A stretch of 64,000 nt of DNA, from contig NW_027018093.1 of assembly GCF_032854445.1 (NCBI RefSeq), positions 21,473 through 85,472 of the forward strand. The letters run 5' to 3'. The translations under genes and the position numbers were made by a program. This DNA comes from Liolophura sinensis (Eukaryota > Mollusca > Polyplacophora > Chitonida > Chitonidae). Position 1 is the first letter of the stretch, and each line of letters starts with the position of its first letter. Below are positions 38,866-51,057 of the stretch, piece after piece. The notes under the pieces were generated by a model. That model was given only the letters and a program-made list of their open reading frames with translations, did not search any database and had not been told where the DNA came from.

Positions 38866-40512
38866 TTCTAAATCGAAGACAATCTCAATGTCTTTATCTA
38901 CGTGTAGAAAAACCACACCATTTGTACATGAAAAACACAAGGTACTTGATACAGTCTGCTGTAGAAAGTACAACTGAACACTGACCCACATTTATAAGGT
39001 GCCAAAAGATGCGGAATTGGGCCAGGCATCGGCAGCTGTTAAAAAATTGCAAATATCCCTGGTTTCCATGGAGTAAGAGCCGTTGCTGGGCACGTGATTA
39101 TGACATCAATATTCATTGAATTGTCGCTACAGCCAAAAGTATTGGTCGGAGAGCAACGCGGTTTGCACCATTCGATTTCTCGTCACAAAATACGTCGGAT
39201 TAGCCTCTTACCAGCAGCACTGGAAGAGTTGTTCCACTTTTGCATTTTTACCTGGTCTTTTTGTTAATTGAAATCGGCTACACTGTACTCTGTACAATCG
39301 CGACTGGTCATTACTATTTTCAACTTTTGACTATAAGTTATGTGCCCTTCGGTAGCCCAGAAGACGTCAAATCTTTGGGCTAAGCCCATTTAACTCACCC
39401 AGCAATTGCCTTACTTCTAAGTGCAAGACAATCTCAATGTCTTTATCTACGTGTAGAAAAACCGCACCATTTGTACATGAAAAACACAAGGTACTTGATA
39501 CAGTCTGCTGTAAAAAGTACAACTGAACACTGACCCACTTCAGTAAGGTGCCAAAAGATGCGGAATTGAGCTAGGCATCGGCAGCTGTTGAAAAATTGCA
39601 AAGTTCCCTGGTTTCCATGGAGTAAGAGCCGTTGCTGGGCACGTGATTATGACATCAATATTCATTCAATTGTCGCTACAGCCAAAAGTATTGGTCGGAG
39701 AACAACGCGGTTTGCACCATTCGATTTCTCGTCACAAAATACGTCGGATTAGCCTCTTACCAGCAGCACTGGAACAGTTTTTCCACTTTTGCATTTTTAC
39801 CTGGTCTTTTTGTTAATTGAAATCGGCTACACTGTACTCTGTACAATCGCGACTGGTCATTACTATATTCAACTTTTGACTATAAGTTATGTGCCCTTCG
39901 GTAGCCCAGAAGACGTCAAATCTTTGGGCCAAGCCCATTTAACTCACCCAGCAATTGTCTTACTTCTAAGTCCAAGACAATCTCAATGTCTTTATCTACG
40001 TGTAGAAAAACCACACCATTTGTACATAAAAAACACAAGGTACTTGATAGAGTCTGCTGTAAAAAGTACAACTAAACACTGACCCACATTTATAAGGTGC
40101 CAAAAGATGCGGAATTGAGCCAGGCATCGGCAGCTGTTAAAAAATTGCAAATATCCCTGGTTTCCATGGAGTAAGAGCCGTTGCTGGGCACGTGATTATG
40201 ACATAAATGATCATTCAATTGTCGCTACAGCCAAAAGTATTGGTCGGAGAGCAACGCCGTTTCCACCATTAGATTTCTCGTCACAAAATACGTCGGATTA
40301 GCCTCTTACCAGCAGCACTGGAACAGTTTTTCCACTTTTGCATTTTTGCCTGGTCTTTTTGTTAATTGAAATCGGCTACACTGTACTCTGTACAATCGCG
40401 ACTAGTCATTACTATATTCAACTTTTGACTATAAGTTATGTGCCCTTCGGTAGCCCAGAAGACCTGAAATCTTTGGGCCAAGCCCATTTAACTCACCCAG
40501 CAATTGCCTTAT
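38866..40512. repeat. 1647-bp trimer duplication, first copy
   Basis: This spans the end of M71 and M72-M74 (starts 38999, 39548, 40097). It shares rare variants with the second copy: CATTACTATTTTCAAC near 39311, GAGCTAGGCATCGG near 39568, GGAGAACAACGCGG near 39697, TTGATAGAGTCTGC near 40045 and CGCCGTTTCCACC near 40255. The left limit is set by the C/T difference at 38865/40512. Confidence 0.88.
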
Positions 40513-42158
40513 TTCTAAATCGAAGACAATCTCAATGTCTTTATCTACGTGTAGAAAAACCACACCATTTGTACATGAAAAACACAAGGTACTTGATACA
40601 GTCTGCTGTAGAAAGTACAACTGAACACTGACCCACATTTATAAGGTGCCAAAAGATGCGGAATTGGGCCAGGCATCGGCAGCTGTTAAAAAATTGCAAA
40701 TATCCCTGGTTTCCATGGAGTAAGAGCCGTTGCTGGGCACGTGATTATGACATCAATATTCATTGAATTGTCGCTACAGCCAAAAGTATTGGTCGGAGAG
40801 CAACGCGGTTTGCACCATTCGATTTCTCGTCACAAAATACGTCGGATTAGCCTCTTACCAGCAGCACTGGAAGAGTTTTTCCACTTTTGCATTTTTACCT
40901 GGTCTTTTTGTTAATTGAAATCGGCTACACTGTACTCTGTACAATCGCGACTGGTCATTACTATTTTCAACTTTTGACTATAAGTTATGTGCCCTTCGGT
41001 AGCCCAGAAGACGTCAAATCTTTGGGCTAAGCCCATTTAACTCACCCAGCAATTGCCTTACTTCTAAGTGCAAGACAATCTCAATGTCTTTATCTACGTG
41101 TAGAAAAACCGCACCATTTGTACATGAAAAACACAAGGTACTTGATACAGTCTGCTGTAAAAAGTACAACTGAACACTGACCCACTTCAGTAAGGTGCCA
41201 AAAGATGCGGAATTGAGCTAGGCATCGGCAGCTGTTGAAAAATTGCAAAGTTCCCTGGTTTCCATGGAGTAAGAGCCGTTGCTGGGCACGTGATTATGAC
41301 ATCAATATTCATTCAATTGTCGCTACAGCCAAAAGTATTGGTCGGAGAACAACGCGGTTTGCACCATTCGATTTCTCGTCACAAAATACGTCGGATTAGC
41401 CTCTTACCAGCAGCACTGGAACAGTTTTTCCACTTTTGCATTTTTACCTGGTCTTTTTGTTAATTGAAATCGGCTACACTGTACTCTGTACAATCGCGAC
41501 TGGTCATTACTATATTCAACTTTTGACTATAAGTTATGTGCCCTTCGGTAGCCCAGAAGACGTCAAATCTTTGGGCCAAGCCCATTTAACTCACCCAGCA
41601 ATTGTCTTACTTCTAAGTCCAAGACAATCTCAATGTCTTTATCTACGTGTAGAAAAACCACACCATTTGTACATAAAAAACACAAGGTACTTGATAGAGT
41701 CTGCTGTAAAAAGTACAACTAAACACTGACCCACATTTATAAAGTGCCAAAAGATGCGGAATTGAGCCAGGCATCGGCAGCTGTTAAAAAATTGCAAATA
41801 TCCCTGGTTTCCATGGAGTAAGAGCCGTTGCTGGGCACGTGATTATGACATAAATGATCATTCAATTGTCGCTACAGCCAAAAGTATTGGTCGGAGAGCA
41901 ACGCCGTTTCCACCATTAGATTTCTCGTCACAAAATACGTCGGATTAGCCTCTTACCAGCAGCACTGGAACAGTTTTTCCACTTTTGCATTTTTGCCTGG
42001 TCTTTTTGTTAATTGAAATCGGCTACACTGTACTCTGTACAATCGCGACTAGTCATTACTATATTCAACTTTTGACTATAAGTTATGTGCCCTTCGGTAG
42101 CCCAGAAGACCTGAAATCTTTGGGCCAAGCCCATTTAACTCACCCAGCAATTGCCTTA
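40513..42158. repeat. 1647-bp trimer duplication, second copy
   Basis: This spans the end of M74 and M75-M77 (starts 40646, 41195, 41744). It matches the first copy base for base at an offset of 1647, except for the two differences I noticed (G/T near 39231/40878 and G/A near 40095/41742). The match ends where CTTACTTCTAAGTGC replaces CTTATTTCTAAATCG. This near-identity implies a very recent event, or an assembly duplication. Confidence 0.88.
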
Positions 42159-45100
42159 CTTCTAAGTGCAAGACAATCTCAATGTCTTTATCTACGTGTA
42201 GAAAAACCACACCATTTGTACATGAAAAACACAAGGTACTTGATACAGTCTGCTGTAAAAAGTACAACTGAACACTGACCCACTTCAGTAAGGTGCCAAA
42301 GATGCGGAATTGAGCCAGGCATCGGCAGCTGTTGAAAAATTGCAAATTTCCCTGGTTTCCATGGAGTAAGAGCCGTTGCTGTGCACCTCATTATGAAATC
42401 AATGATCATTCAATTGTCACTACAGCCAAAAGTATTGGTCGGGAGAGCAACGCGGTTTGCACCATTCGATTTCTCGTCACAAAATACGTCGGATTAGCCT
42501 CTTACCAGCAGCACTGGAACAATTTTTCCAATTTTGCACTTTTGCCTGGTCTTTTTTTCTTTGAAATCGGCTACACTGTACTATGTACCATCGCGACTGG
42601 TCATTACTATATTCAACTTTTGACTATATGTTATGTGCCCTTCGGTAGCCCAGAAGACGTCAAATCTTTGGGCCAAGCCCATTTAACTCACCCAGCAATT
42701 GCCTTACTTCTAAGTCGAAAACAATCTTAATGTCTTTATCTACGTGTAGAAAAACCACACCATTTGTACATGAAAAACACAAGGTACTTGATACAGTCTG
42801 CTGTAAAAAGTACAACTGAACACTGACCCACTTCAGTAAGATGCCAAAAGATGCGGAATTGAGCCAGGCATCGGCAGCTGTTGAAAAATTGCAAATTTCC
42901 ATGGTTTCCATGGAGTAAGAGCCGTTGCTGGGCACGTGATTATGACATCAATGATCATTGAATTGTCGGCTACAGCCAAAAGTATTGGTCGGAGAGCAAC
43001 GCGGATTGCACATTCGATTTCTCGTCACAAAATACGTCGGATTAGCCTCTTACTAGTAGCACTGGAACAGTTTTTCCACTTTTGCATTTTTGCTGGTCTT
43101 TTTGTTAATTGAAACCGGCTACACTGTACTCTGTACAATCGCGACTGGTCATTACTATATTCTACTTTTGACTATAAGTTATGTGCCCTTCGGTAGCCCA
43201 GAAGACGTCAAATCTTTGGGCTAAGCCCATTTAACTCACCCAGCAATTGCCTTACTTCTAAGTGCAAGACAATCTCAATGTCTTTATCTACGTGTAGAAA
43301 AACCACACCATTTGTACGTGAAAAACACAAGGTACTTGATACAGTCTGCTGTAAAAAGTACAACTGAACACTGACCCACTTCAGTAAGGTGCCAAAAGAT
43401 GCGGAATTGGGCCAGGCATCGGCAGCTGTTGAAAAATTGCAAATATCCCTGGTTTCCATGGAGTAAGAGCCGTTGCTGGGCACGTGATTATGACATAAAT
43501 GATCATTCAATTGTCACTACAGCCAAAAGTATTGGTCGGAGAGCAACGCGGTTTGCACCATTCGATTTCTCGTCACAAAATACGTCGAATTAGCCTCTTA
43601 CCAGCAGCACTGGAACAGTTTTTCCACTTTGCATTTTTGCCTGGTCTTTTTGTTAATTGAAATCGGCTACACTGTACTCTGTACAATCGCGACTGGTCAT
43701 TACTATATTCAACTTTTGACTATAAGTTATGTGCCCTTCGGTAGCCCAGAAGACGTCAAATCTTTCGGCTAAGCCCATTTAACTCACCCAGCAATTGTCT
43801 TACTTCTAAGTCCAAGACAATCTCAATGTCTTTATCTACGTGTAGAAAAACCACACCATTTGTACATAAAAAACACAAGGAACTTGATACAGTCTGATGT
43901 AAAAAGTACAACTGACCACAGACCCACATGAATAAGGTGCCAAAAGATGCGGAATTGAGCCATGTATCGGCAGCTGTTGAAAAATTGCAAATTTCCCTGG
44001 TTTCCATGGAGTAAGAGCCGTTGCTGTGCACGTGATTATGACATAAATGATCATTCAATTGTCACAACAGCCAAAGTATTGGTCGGAGAGGAACGCGGAT
44101 TGCACCATTCGATTTCTCGTCACAAAATACGTCGGATTAGTCTCTTACCAGCAGCACTGGAACACTTTTTCCAATTTGCATTTTTGCCTGGTCTTTTTGT
44201 TAATTGAAATCGGCTACACTGTACTCTGTACCATCGCGACTGGTCATTACTATATTCAACTTTTGACTATATGTTATGTGCCCTTCGGTAGCCCAGAAGA
44301 CGTCAAATCTTTGGGCTAAGCCCATTTAACTCACCCAGCAATTGCCTTACTTCTAAATCGAAGACAATCTCAATGTCTTTATCTACGTGTAGAAAAACCA
44401 CACCATTTGTACATGAAAAACACAAGGTACTTGATACAGTCTGCTGTAAAAAGTACAACTGAACACTGACCCACATTTATAAGGTGCCAAAGATGCGAAA
44501 TGGGCCAGGCATCGGCAGCTGTTAAAAAATTGCAAATATCCCTGGTTTCCATGGAGTAAGAGCCGTTGCTGGGCACGTGATTATGACATCAATATTCATT
44601 GAATTGTCGCTACAGCCAAAAGTATTGGTCGGAGAGCAACGCGTGTTTGCACCATTCGATTTCTCGTCACAAAATACGTCGGATTAGCCTCTTACCAGCA
44701 GCACTGGAACAATTTTTCCACTTTTGCATTTTTACCTGTTCTTTTTGTTAATTGAAATCGGCTACACTGTACTCTGTACAATCGCGACTGGTCATTACTA
44801 TTTTCAACTTTTGACTATAAGTTATGTGCCCTTCGGTAGCCCAGAAGACCTGAAATCTTTGGGCTAAGCCCATTTAACTCACCCAGCAATTGCCTTACTT
44901 CTAAGTGCAAGACAATCTCAATGTCTTTATCTACGTGTAGAAAAACCACACCATTTGTACATGAAAAACACAAGGTACTTGATACAGTCTGCTGTAAAAA
45001 GTACAACTGAACACTGACCCACTTCAGTAAGGTGCCAAAGATGCGGAATTGAGCCAGGCATCGGCAGCTGTTGAAAAATTGCAAAGTTCCCTGGTTTCCA

Positions 45101-48100
45101 TGGAGTAAGAGCCGTTGCTGGGCACGTGATTATGACATCAATATTCATTGAATTGTCGCTACAGCCAAAAGTATTGGTCGGAGAACAACGCGGTTTGCAC
45201 CATTCGATTTCTCGTCACAAAATACGTCGGATTAGCCTCTTACCAGCAGCACTGGAACAGTTTTTCCACTTTTGCATTTTTACCTGGTCTTTTTGTTAAT
45301 TGAAATCGGCTACACTGTGCTCTGTACAATCGCGACTGGTCATTACTATATTCAACTTTTGACTATAAGTTATGTGCCCTTCGGTAGCCCAGAAGACCTG
45401 AAATCTTTGGGCTAATCCCATTTAACTCACCCAGCAATTGCCTTACTTCTAAATCGAAGACAATCTCAATGTCTTTATCTACGTGTAGAAAAACCACACC
45501 ATTTGTACATGAAAAACACAAGGTACTTGATACAGTCTGCTGTAAAAAGTATAACTAAACACTGATCCACTTCAGTAAGGTGCCAAAAGATTCGGAATTG
45601 AGCCAAGCATCGGCAGCTGTTGAAAAATTGCAAATATCCCTGGTTTCTATGGAGTAAGAGCCGTTGCTGGGCACGTGATTATGACATAAATGATCATTAA
45701 ATTGTCACTACAGCCAAAAGTATTGGTCGGAGAGCAACGCGGTTTGCACCATTCGATTTCTCGTCACAAAATACGTCGGATTAGCCTCTTACCAGCAGCA
45801 CGGGAACAGTTTTTCCACTTTTCCATTCTTGCCTGGTCCTTTTTGTTAATTGAAATCGGCTACACTGTACTATGTACCATTGCGACTGGTCATTACTATA
45901 TTCAACCTTTTACTATATGTTATGTGCCTTTCGGTAGCCCAGAAGACGTCAAATCTTTGGGCTAAGCCCATTTAACTCACCCACCAATTGCCTTACTTTT
46001 AAGTCCAAGACAATCTCAATGTCTTTATCTACGTGTTGAAAAACCACACCATTTGTACATGAAAAACACAAGGTACTTGATACAGTCTGCTGTAAAAAGT
46101 ACAACTAAACACTGACCCACATTTATAAGGTGCCAAAAGATGCGGAGTTGGGCCAGGCATCGGCAGCTGTTAAAAAATTGCAAATTTCCCTGGTTTCCAT
46201 GGAGTAAGAGCCGTTGCTGGGCACGTGATTATGACATAAATGATTATTCAATTGTCACTACAGCCAAAAGTATTGGTCGGAGAGCAACGCGGTTTGCACC
46301 ATTCGATTTCTCGTCACAAAATACGTCGGATTAGCCTCTTACCAGCAGCACGGGGACAGTTTTTCCACTTTTGCATTTTTACCTGGTCTTTTTGTTAATT
46401 GAAATCGGCTACACTGTACTCTGTACAATCGCGACTGGTCATTACTATATTCAACTTTTGACTATAAGTTATGTGCCTTTCCGTAGCCCAGAATACGTCA
46501 AATCTTTGGGCTAAGCCCATTTAACTCACCCAGCAATTGTCTTACTTCTAAGTCCAAGACAATCTCAATGTCTTTATCTACGTGTAGAAAAACCACACCA
46601 TTTGTACATAAAAAACACAAGGTACTTGATACAGTCTGCTGTAAAAAGTACAACTGACCACAGACCCACATGAATAAGGTGCCAAAAGATGCGGAATTGA
46701 GCCAGGTATCGGCAGCTGTTGAAAAATTGCAAAGTTCCCTGGTTTCCATGGAGTAAGAGCCGTTGCTGTGCAGGTGATTATGACATAAATGATCATTCAA
46801 TTGTCACTACAGGCAAAAGTATTGGTCGGAGAGCAACGCGGTTTGCACCATTCGATTTTTTTCTCGTCACAAAATACGTCGAATTAGCCTCTTACTAGCA
46901 GCACTAGAACAGTTTTTCCACTTTTGCATTTTTGCCTGGTCTTTTTGTTAATTGAAATCGGCTACACTGTACTCTGTACAATCGCGACTGGTCATTACTA
47001 TATTCAACTTTTGACTATAAGTTATGTGCCCTTCGGTAGCCCAGAAGACCTGAAATCTCTGGGCTAAGCCCATTTAACTCACCCAGCAATTGCCTTACTT
47101 CTAAGTGCAAGACAATCTCAATGTCTTTATCTACGTGTAGAAAAACCACACCATTTGTACATGAAAAACACAAGGTACTTGATACAGCCTGCTGTAAAAA
47201 GTACAACTGAACACTGACCCACTTCAGTAAGGTGCCAAAGATGCGGAATTGAGCCAAGTATCGGTAGTTGTTGAAAAATTGCAAATTTCCCTGGTTTCCA
47301 TGGAGTAAGAGCCGTTGCTGGGCACGTGATTATGACATAAATGATCATTCAATTGTCACTACAGGCAAAAGTATTGGTCGGAGAGCAACGCGGTTTGCAC
47401 CATTCGATTTCTCGTCACAAAATACGTCGGATTAGCCTCTTACCAGCAGCACTGGAACAGTTTTTCCACTTTTGCATTTTGGCCTGGTCTTTTTGTTAAT
47501 TGAAACCGGCTACACTGTACTCTGTACAATCGCGACTGGTCATTACTATATTCAACTTTTGACTATAAGTTATGTGCCCTTCGGTAGCCCAGAAGACCTG
47601 AAATCTTTGGGCCAAGCCCATTTAACTCACCCAGCAATTGTCTTACTTCTAAGTGCAAGACAATCTCAATGTCTTTATCTACGTGTAGAAAAACCAGACC
47701 ATTTGTACATAAAAAACACAAGGTACTTGATACAGTCTGCTGTAAAAAGTACAACTAAACACTGACCCACATTTATAAGGTGCCAAAAGATGCGGAATTG
47801 GGCCAGGCATCGGCAGCTTTTAAAAAATTGCAAATTTCCCTGGTTTCCATGGAGTAAGAGCCGTTGCTGGGCACGTGATTATGACATAAATGATCATTCA
47901 ATTGTCACTACAGGCAAAAGTATTGGTCGGAGAGCAACGCGGTTTGCACCATTCGATTTCTCGTCACAAAATACTTCGGATTAGCCTCTTACCAGCAGCA
48001 CTGGAACAGTTTTTCCACTTTTGCATTTTTACCTGGTCTTTTTGTTAATTGAAATCGGCTACACTGTACTCTGTACAATCGCGACTGGTCATTACTATAT

Positions 48101-48327
48101 TCAACTTTTGACAATAAGTTATGTGCACTTCCGTAGCCCAGAAGACGTCAAATCTTTGGGCTAAGCCCATTTAACTCACCCAGCAATTGCCTTACTTCTA
48201 AGTCCAAGACAATCTCAATGTCTTTATCTACGTGTGGAAAAACCAGACTATTTGTACATAAAAACACAAGGTACTTGATGCAGTCTGCTGTAAAAAGTAC
48301 AACTGACCACAGACCCACATGAATAAG
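42159..48327. repeat. Mixed, indel-richer monomers M78-M88
   Basis: After the end of M77, monomers start at 42293, 42841, 43389, 43937, 44484, 45032, 45580, 46130, 46679, 47232 and 47780. Lengths range from 547 to 553. A shared one-base loss, GTGCCAAAGATG, marks M78, M82, M83 and M87. The 553-bp unit M86 has four extra T in the CGATTT run near 46855-46862. M82 and M83 carry CATTACTATTTTCAAC and GGAGAACAACGCGG, as in the trimer at 38.9-42.2 kb, showing dispersal of that lineage. No gene is seen. Confidence 0.75.
42948..42961. other. Perfect 14-bp palindrome TCAATGATCATTGA (M79)
   Basis: In M79 the box is symmetric over all 14 bases. The same 14-mer is found at 53361-53374 in M98. It is a natural intermediate between the TGATCA form and the TCAAT-ATTC-ATTGA form and may be the ancestral state or a recombinant. 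Confidence 0.7.
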
Positions 48328-51057
48328 GTGCCAAAAGATGCGGAATTGAGCCAGGTATCGGCAGCTGTTGAAAAATTGCAAAGTTCCCTGGTTTCCATGG
48401 AGTAAGAGCCGTTGCTGTGCACGTGATTATGACATAAATGATCATTCAATTGTCACTACAGGCAAAAGTATTGGTCGGAGAGCAACGCGGTTTGCACCAT
48501 TCGATTTCTCGTCACAAAATACGTCGGATTAGCCTCTTACCAGCAGCACTGGAACATTTTTTCCACTTTTGCATTTTTGCCTGGTCTTTTTGTTAATTGA
48601 AATCGGCTACACTGTACTCTGTACAATCGCGACTGGTCATTACTATATTCAACTTTTGACTATAAGTTATGTGCCCTTCCGAAGCCCAGAAGACCTGAAA
48701 TCTTTGGGCCAAGCCCATTTAACTCACCCAACAATTGCCTTACTTCTAAGTGCAAGACAATCTCAATGTCTTTATCTACGTGTAGAAAAACCACACCATT
48801 TGTATGTGAAAAACACAAGGTACTTGATACAGTAAAAAGTACAACTGAACACTGACCCACTTAAGTAAGGTGCCAAAAGATGCGGAATTGAGCCAGGAAT
48901 CGGCAGCTGTTGAAAAATTGCAAATTTCCCTGGTTTCCATGGAGTAAGAGCCGTTGCTGTGCACCTGATTATGACATCAATGATCATTCAATTGTCACTA
49001 CAGCCAAAAGTATTGGTCGGAGAGGAACGCGGTTTGCACCATTCGATTTCTCGTCACAAAATACGTCGGATTAGCCTCTTACCAGCAGCACTGGAACAAT
49101 TTTTCCAATTTTGCATTTTTACCTGGTCTTTTTGTTAATTGAAATCGGCTACACTGTACTATGTACAATTGCGACTGGTCATTACTATATTCAACTTTTG
49201 ACTATAAGTTATGTGCCCTTCGGTAGCCCAGAAGACCTGAAATCTTTGGGCTAATCCCATTTAACTCACCCAGCAATTGTCTTACTTCTAAGTCCAAGAC
49301 AATCTCAATGTCTTTATCTACGTGTAGAAAAACCAGACCATTTGTACATAAAAAACACAAGGTACTTGATACAGTCTGCTGTAAAAAGTACAACTGAACA
49401 CTGACCCACTTCAGTAAGGTGCCAAAAGATGCGGAATTGAGCCAGGCATCGGCAGCTGTTGAAAAATTGCAAATTACCCTGGTTTCCATGGAGTAAGAGC
49501 CGTTGCTGTGCACCTGATTATGACATCAATGATCATTCAATTGTCACTACAGCCAAAAGTATTGGTCGGGGAGCAACGCGGATTGCACCATTCGATTTCT
49601 CGTTACAAAATACGTCGGATTAGCCTCTTACCAGCAGCACTGGAACAATTTTTCCAATTTTGCATTTTTGCCTGGTCTTTTTGTTAATTGAAATCGGCTA
49701 CACTGTACTATGTACCATCGCGACTGGTCATTACTATATTCAACTTTTGACTATATGTTATGTGCCCTTCGGTAGCCCAGAAGACGTCAAATCTTTGGGC
49801 TAAGCCCATTTAACTCACCCAGCAATTGCCTTACTTCTAAATCGAAGACAATCTCAATGTCTTTATCTACGTGTAGAAAAACCACACCATTTGTACATGA
49901 AAAACACAAGGTACTTGATACAGTCTGCTGTAAAAAGTATAACTAAACACTGACCCACTTCAGTAAGGGGCCAAAAGATTCGGAATTGAGCCAAGCATCG
50001 GCAGCTGTTGAAAAATTGCAAATATCCCTGGTTTCTATGGAGTAAGAGCCGTTGCTACGCACGTGATTATGACATCAATGATCATTCAATTGTCGCTACA
50101 GCCAAAAGTATTGGACGGAGAGCAACGCGGTTTCCACCATTCGATTTCTCGTCACAAAATACTTCGGATTAGCCTCTTACTAGCAGCACTGGAACAGTTT
50201 TTCCACTTTTACATTTTTGCCTGGTCTTTTTGTTAATTGAAACCGGCTACACTGTACTCTGTACAATCGCGACTAGTCATTACTATATTCAACTTTTGAC
50301 TATAAGTTATGTGCCCTTCGGTAGCCCAGAAGACCTGAAATCTTTGGCTAAGCCCGTTTAACTCACCCAGCAATTGTCTTACTTCTAAGTCCAAGACAAT
50401 CTCAATGTCTTTATCTACGTGTAGAAAAACCACACCATTTGTATGTGAAAAACACAAGGTACTTGATACAGTAAAAAGTACAACTGAACGCTGACCCACT
50501 TCAGTAAGGTGCCAAAAGATGCGGAATTGAGCCAGGAATCGGCAGCTGTTGAAAAATTGCAAATTTCCCTGGTTTCCATGGAGTAAGAGCCGTTGCTGTG
50601 CACCTGATTATGACATCAATGATCATTCAATTGTCACTACAGCCAAAAGTATTGGTCGGAGAGGAACGCGGTTTGCACCATTCGATTTCTCGTCACAAAA
50701 TACGTCGGATTAGCCTCTTACCAGCAGCACTGGAACAATTTTTCCAATTTTGCATTTTTGCCTGGTCTTTTTGTTCTTTAATATCGGCCACACTGTACTA
50801 TGTACCATCGCGACTGGTCATTACTATATTTAACTTTTGACTATATGTTATGTGCCCTTCGGTAGCCCAGAAGACGTCAAATCTTTGGGCTAAGCCCATT
50901 TAACTCACCCAGCAATTGCCTTACTTCTAAGTCGAAGACAATCTTAATGTCTTTATCTACGTGTAGAAAAACCACACCATTTGTACATGAAAAACACAAG
51001 GTACTTGATACAGTCTGCTGTAAAAAGTACAACTGAACACTGACCCACTTCAGTAAG
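48328..51057. repeat. Monomers M89-M93 with a lineage-specific 7-bp deletion
   Basis: Monomers start at 48328, 48870, 49419, 49968 and 50509. M89 and M92, three units apart, lack the same seven bases (CTGCTGT after GATACAGT) and are 542 and 541 bp long. The following units M90 and M93 share GTGCACCTGATTATG, which alters the usual CACGTG to CACCTG, and GGAGAGGAACGCGG. This indicates a roughly 1.64-kb trimer duplication followed by single-base divergence. Confidence 0.8.
48830..48833. other. 7-bp deletion junction in the terminal hairpin (M89; same in M92)
   Basis: GATACAGTCTGCTGTAAAAA of typical units is reduced to GATACAGTAAAAA. The same junction lies at 50469-50472. The loss removes the loop and one inner arm of the TACAG/CTGTA stem and leaves the outer GTACTT/AAGTAC arms. 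The short GT repeat flanking the deleted bases is compatible with replication slippage. Confidence 0.85.
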
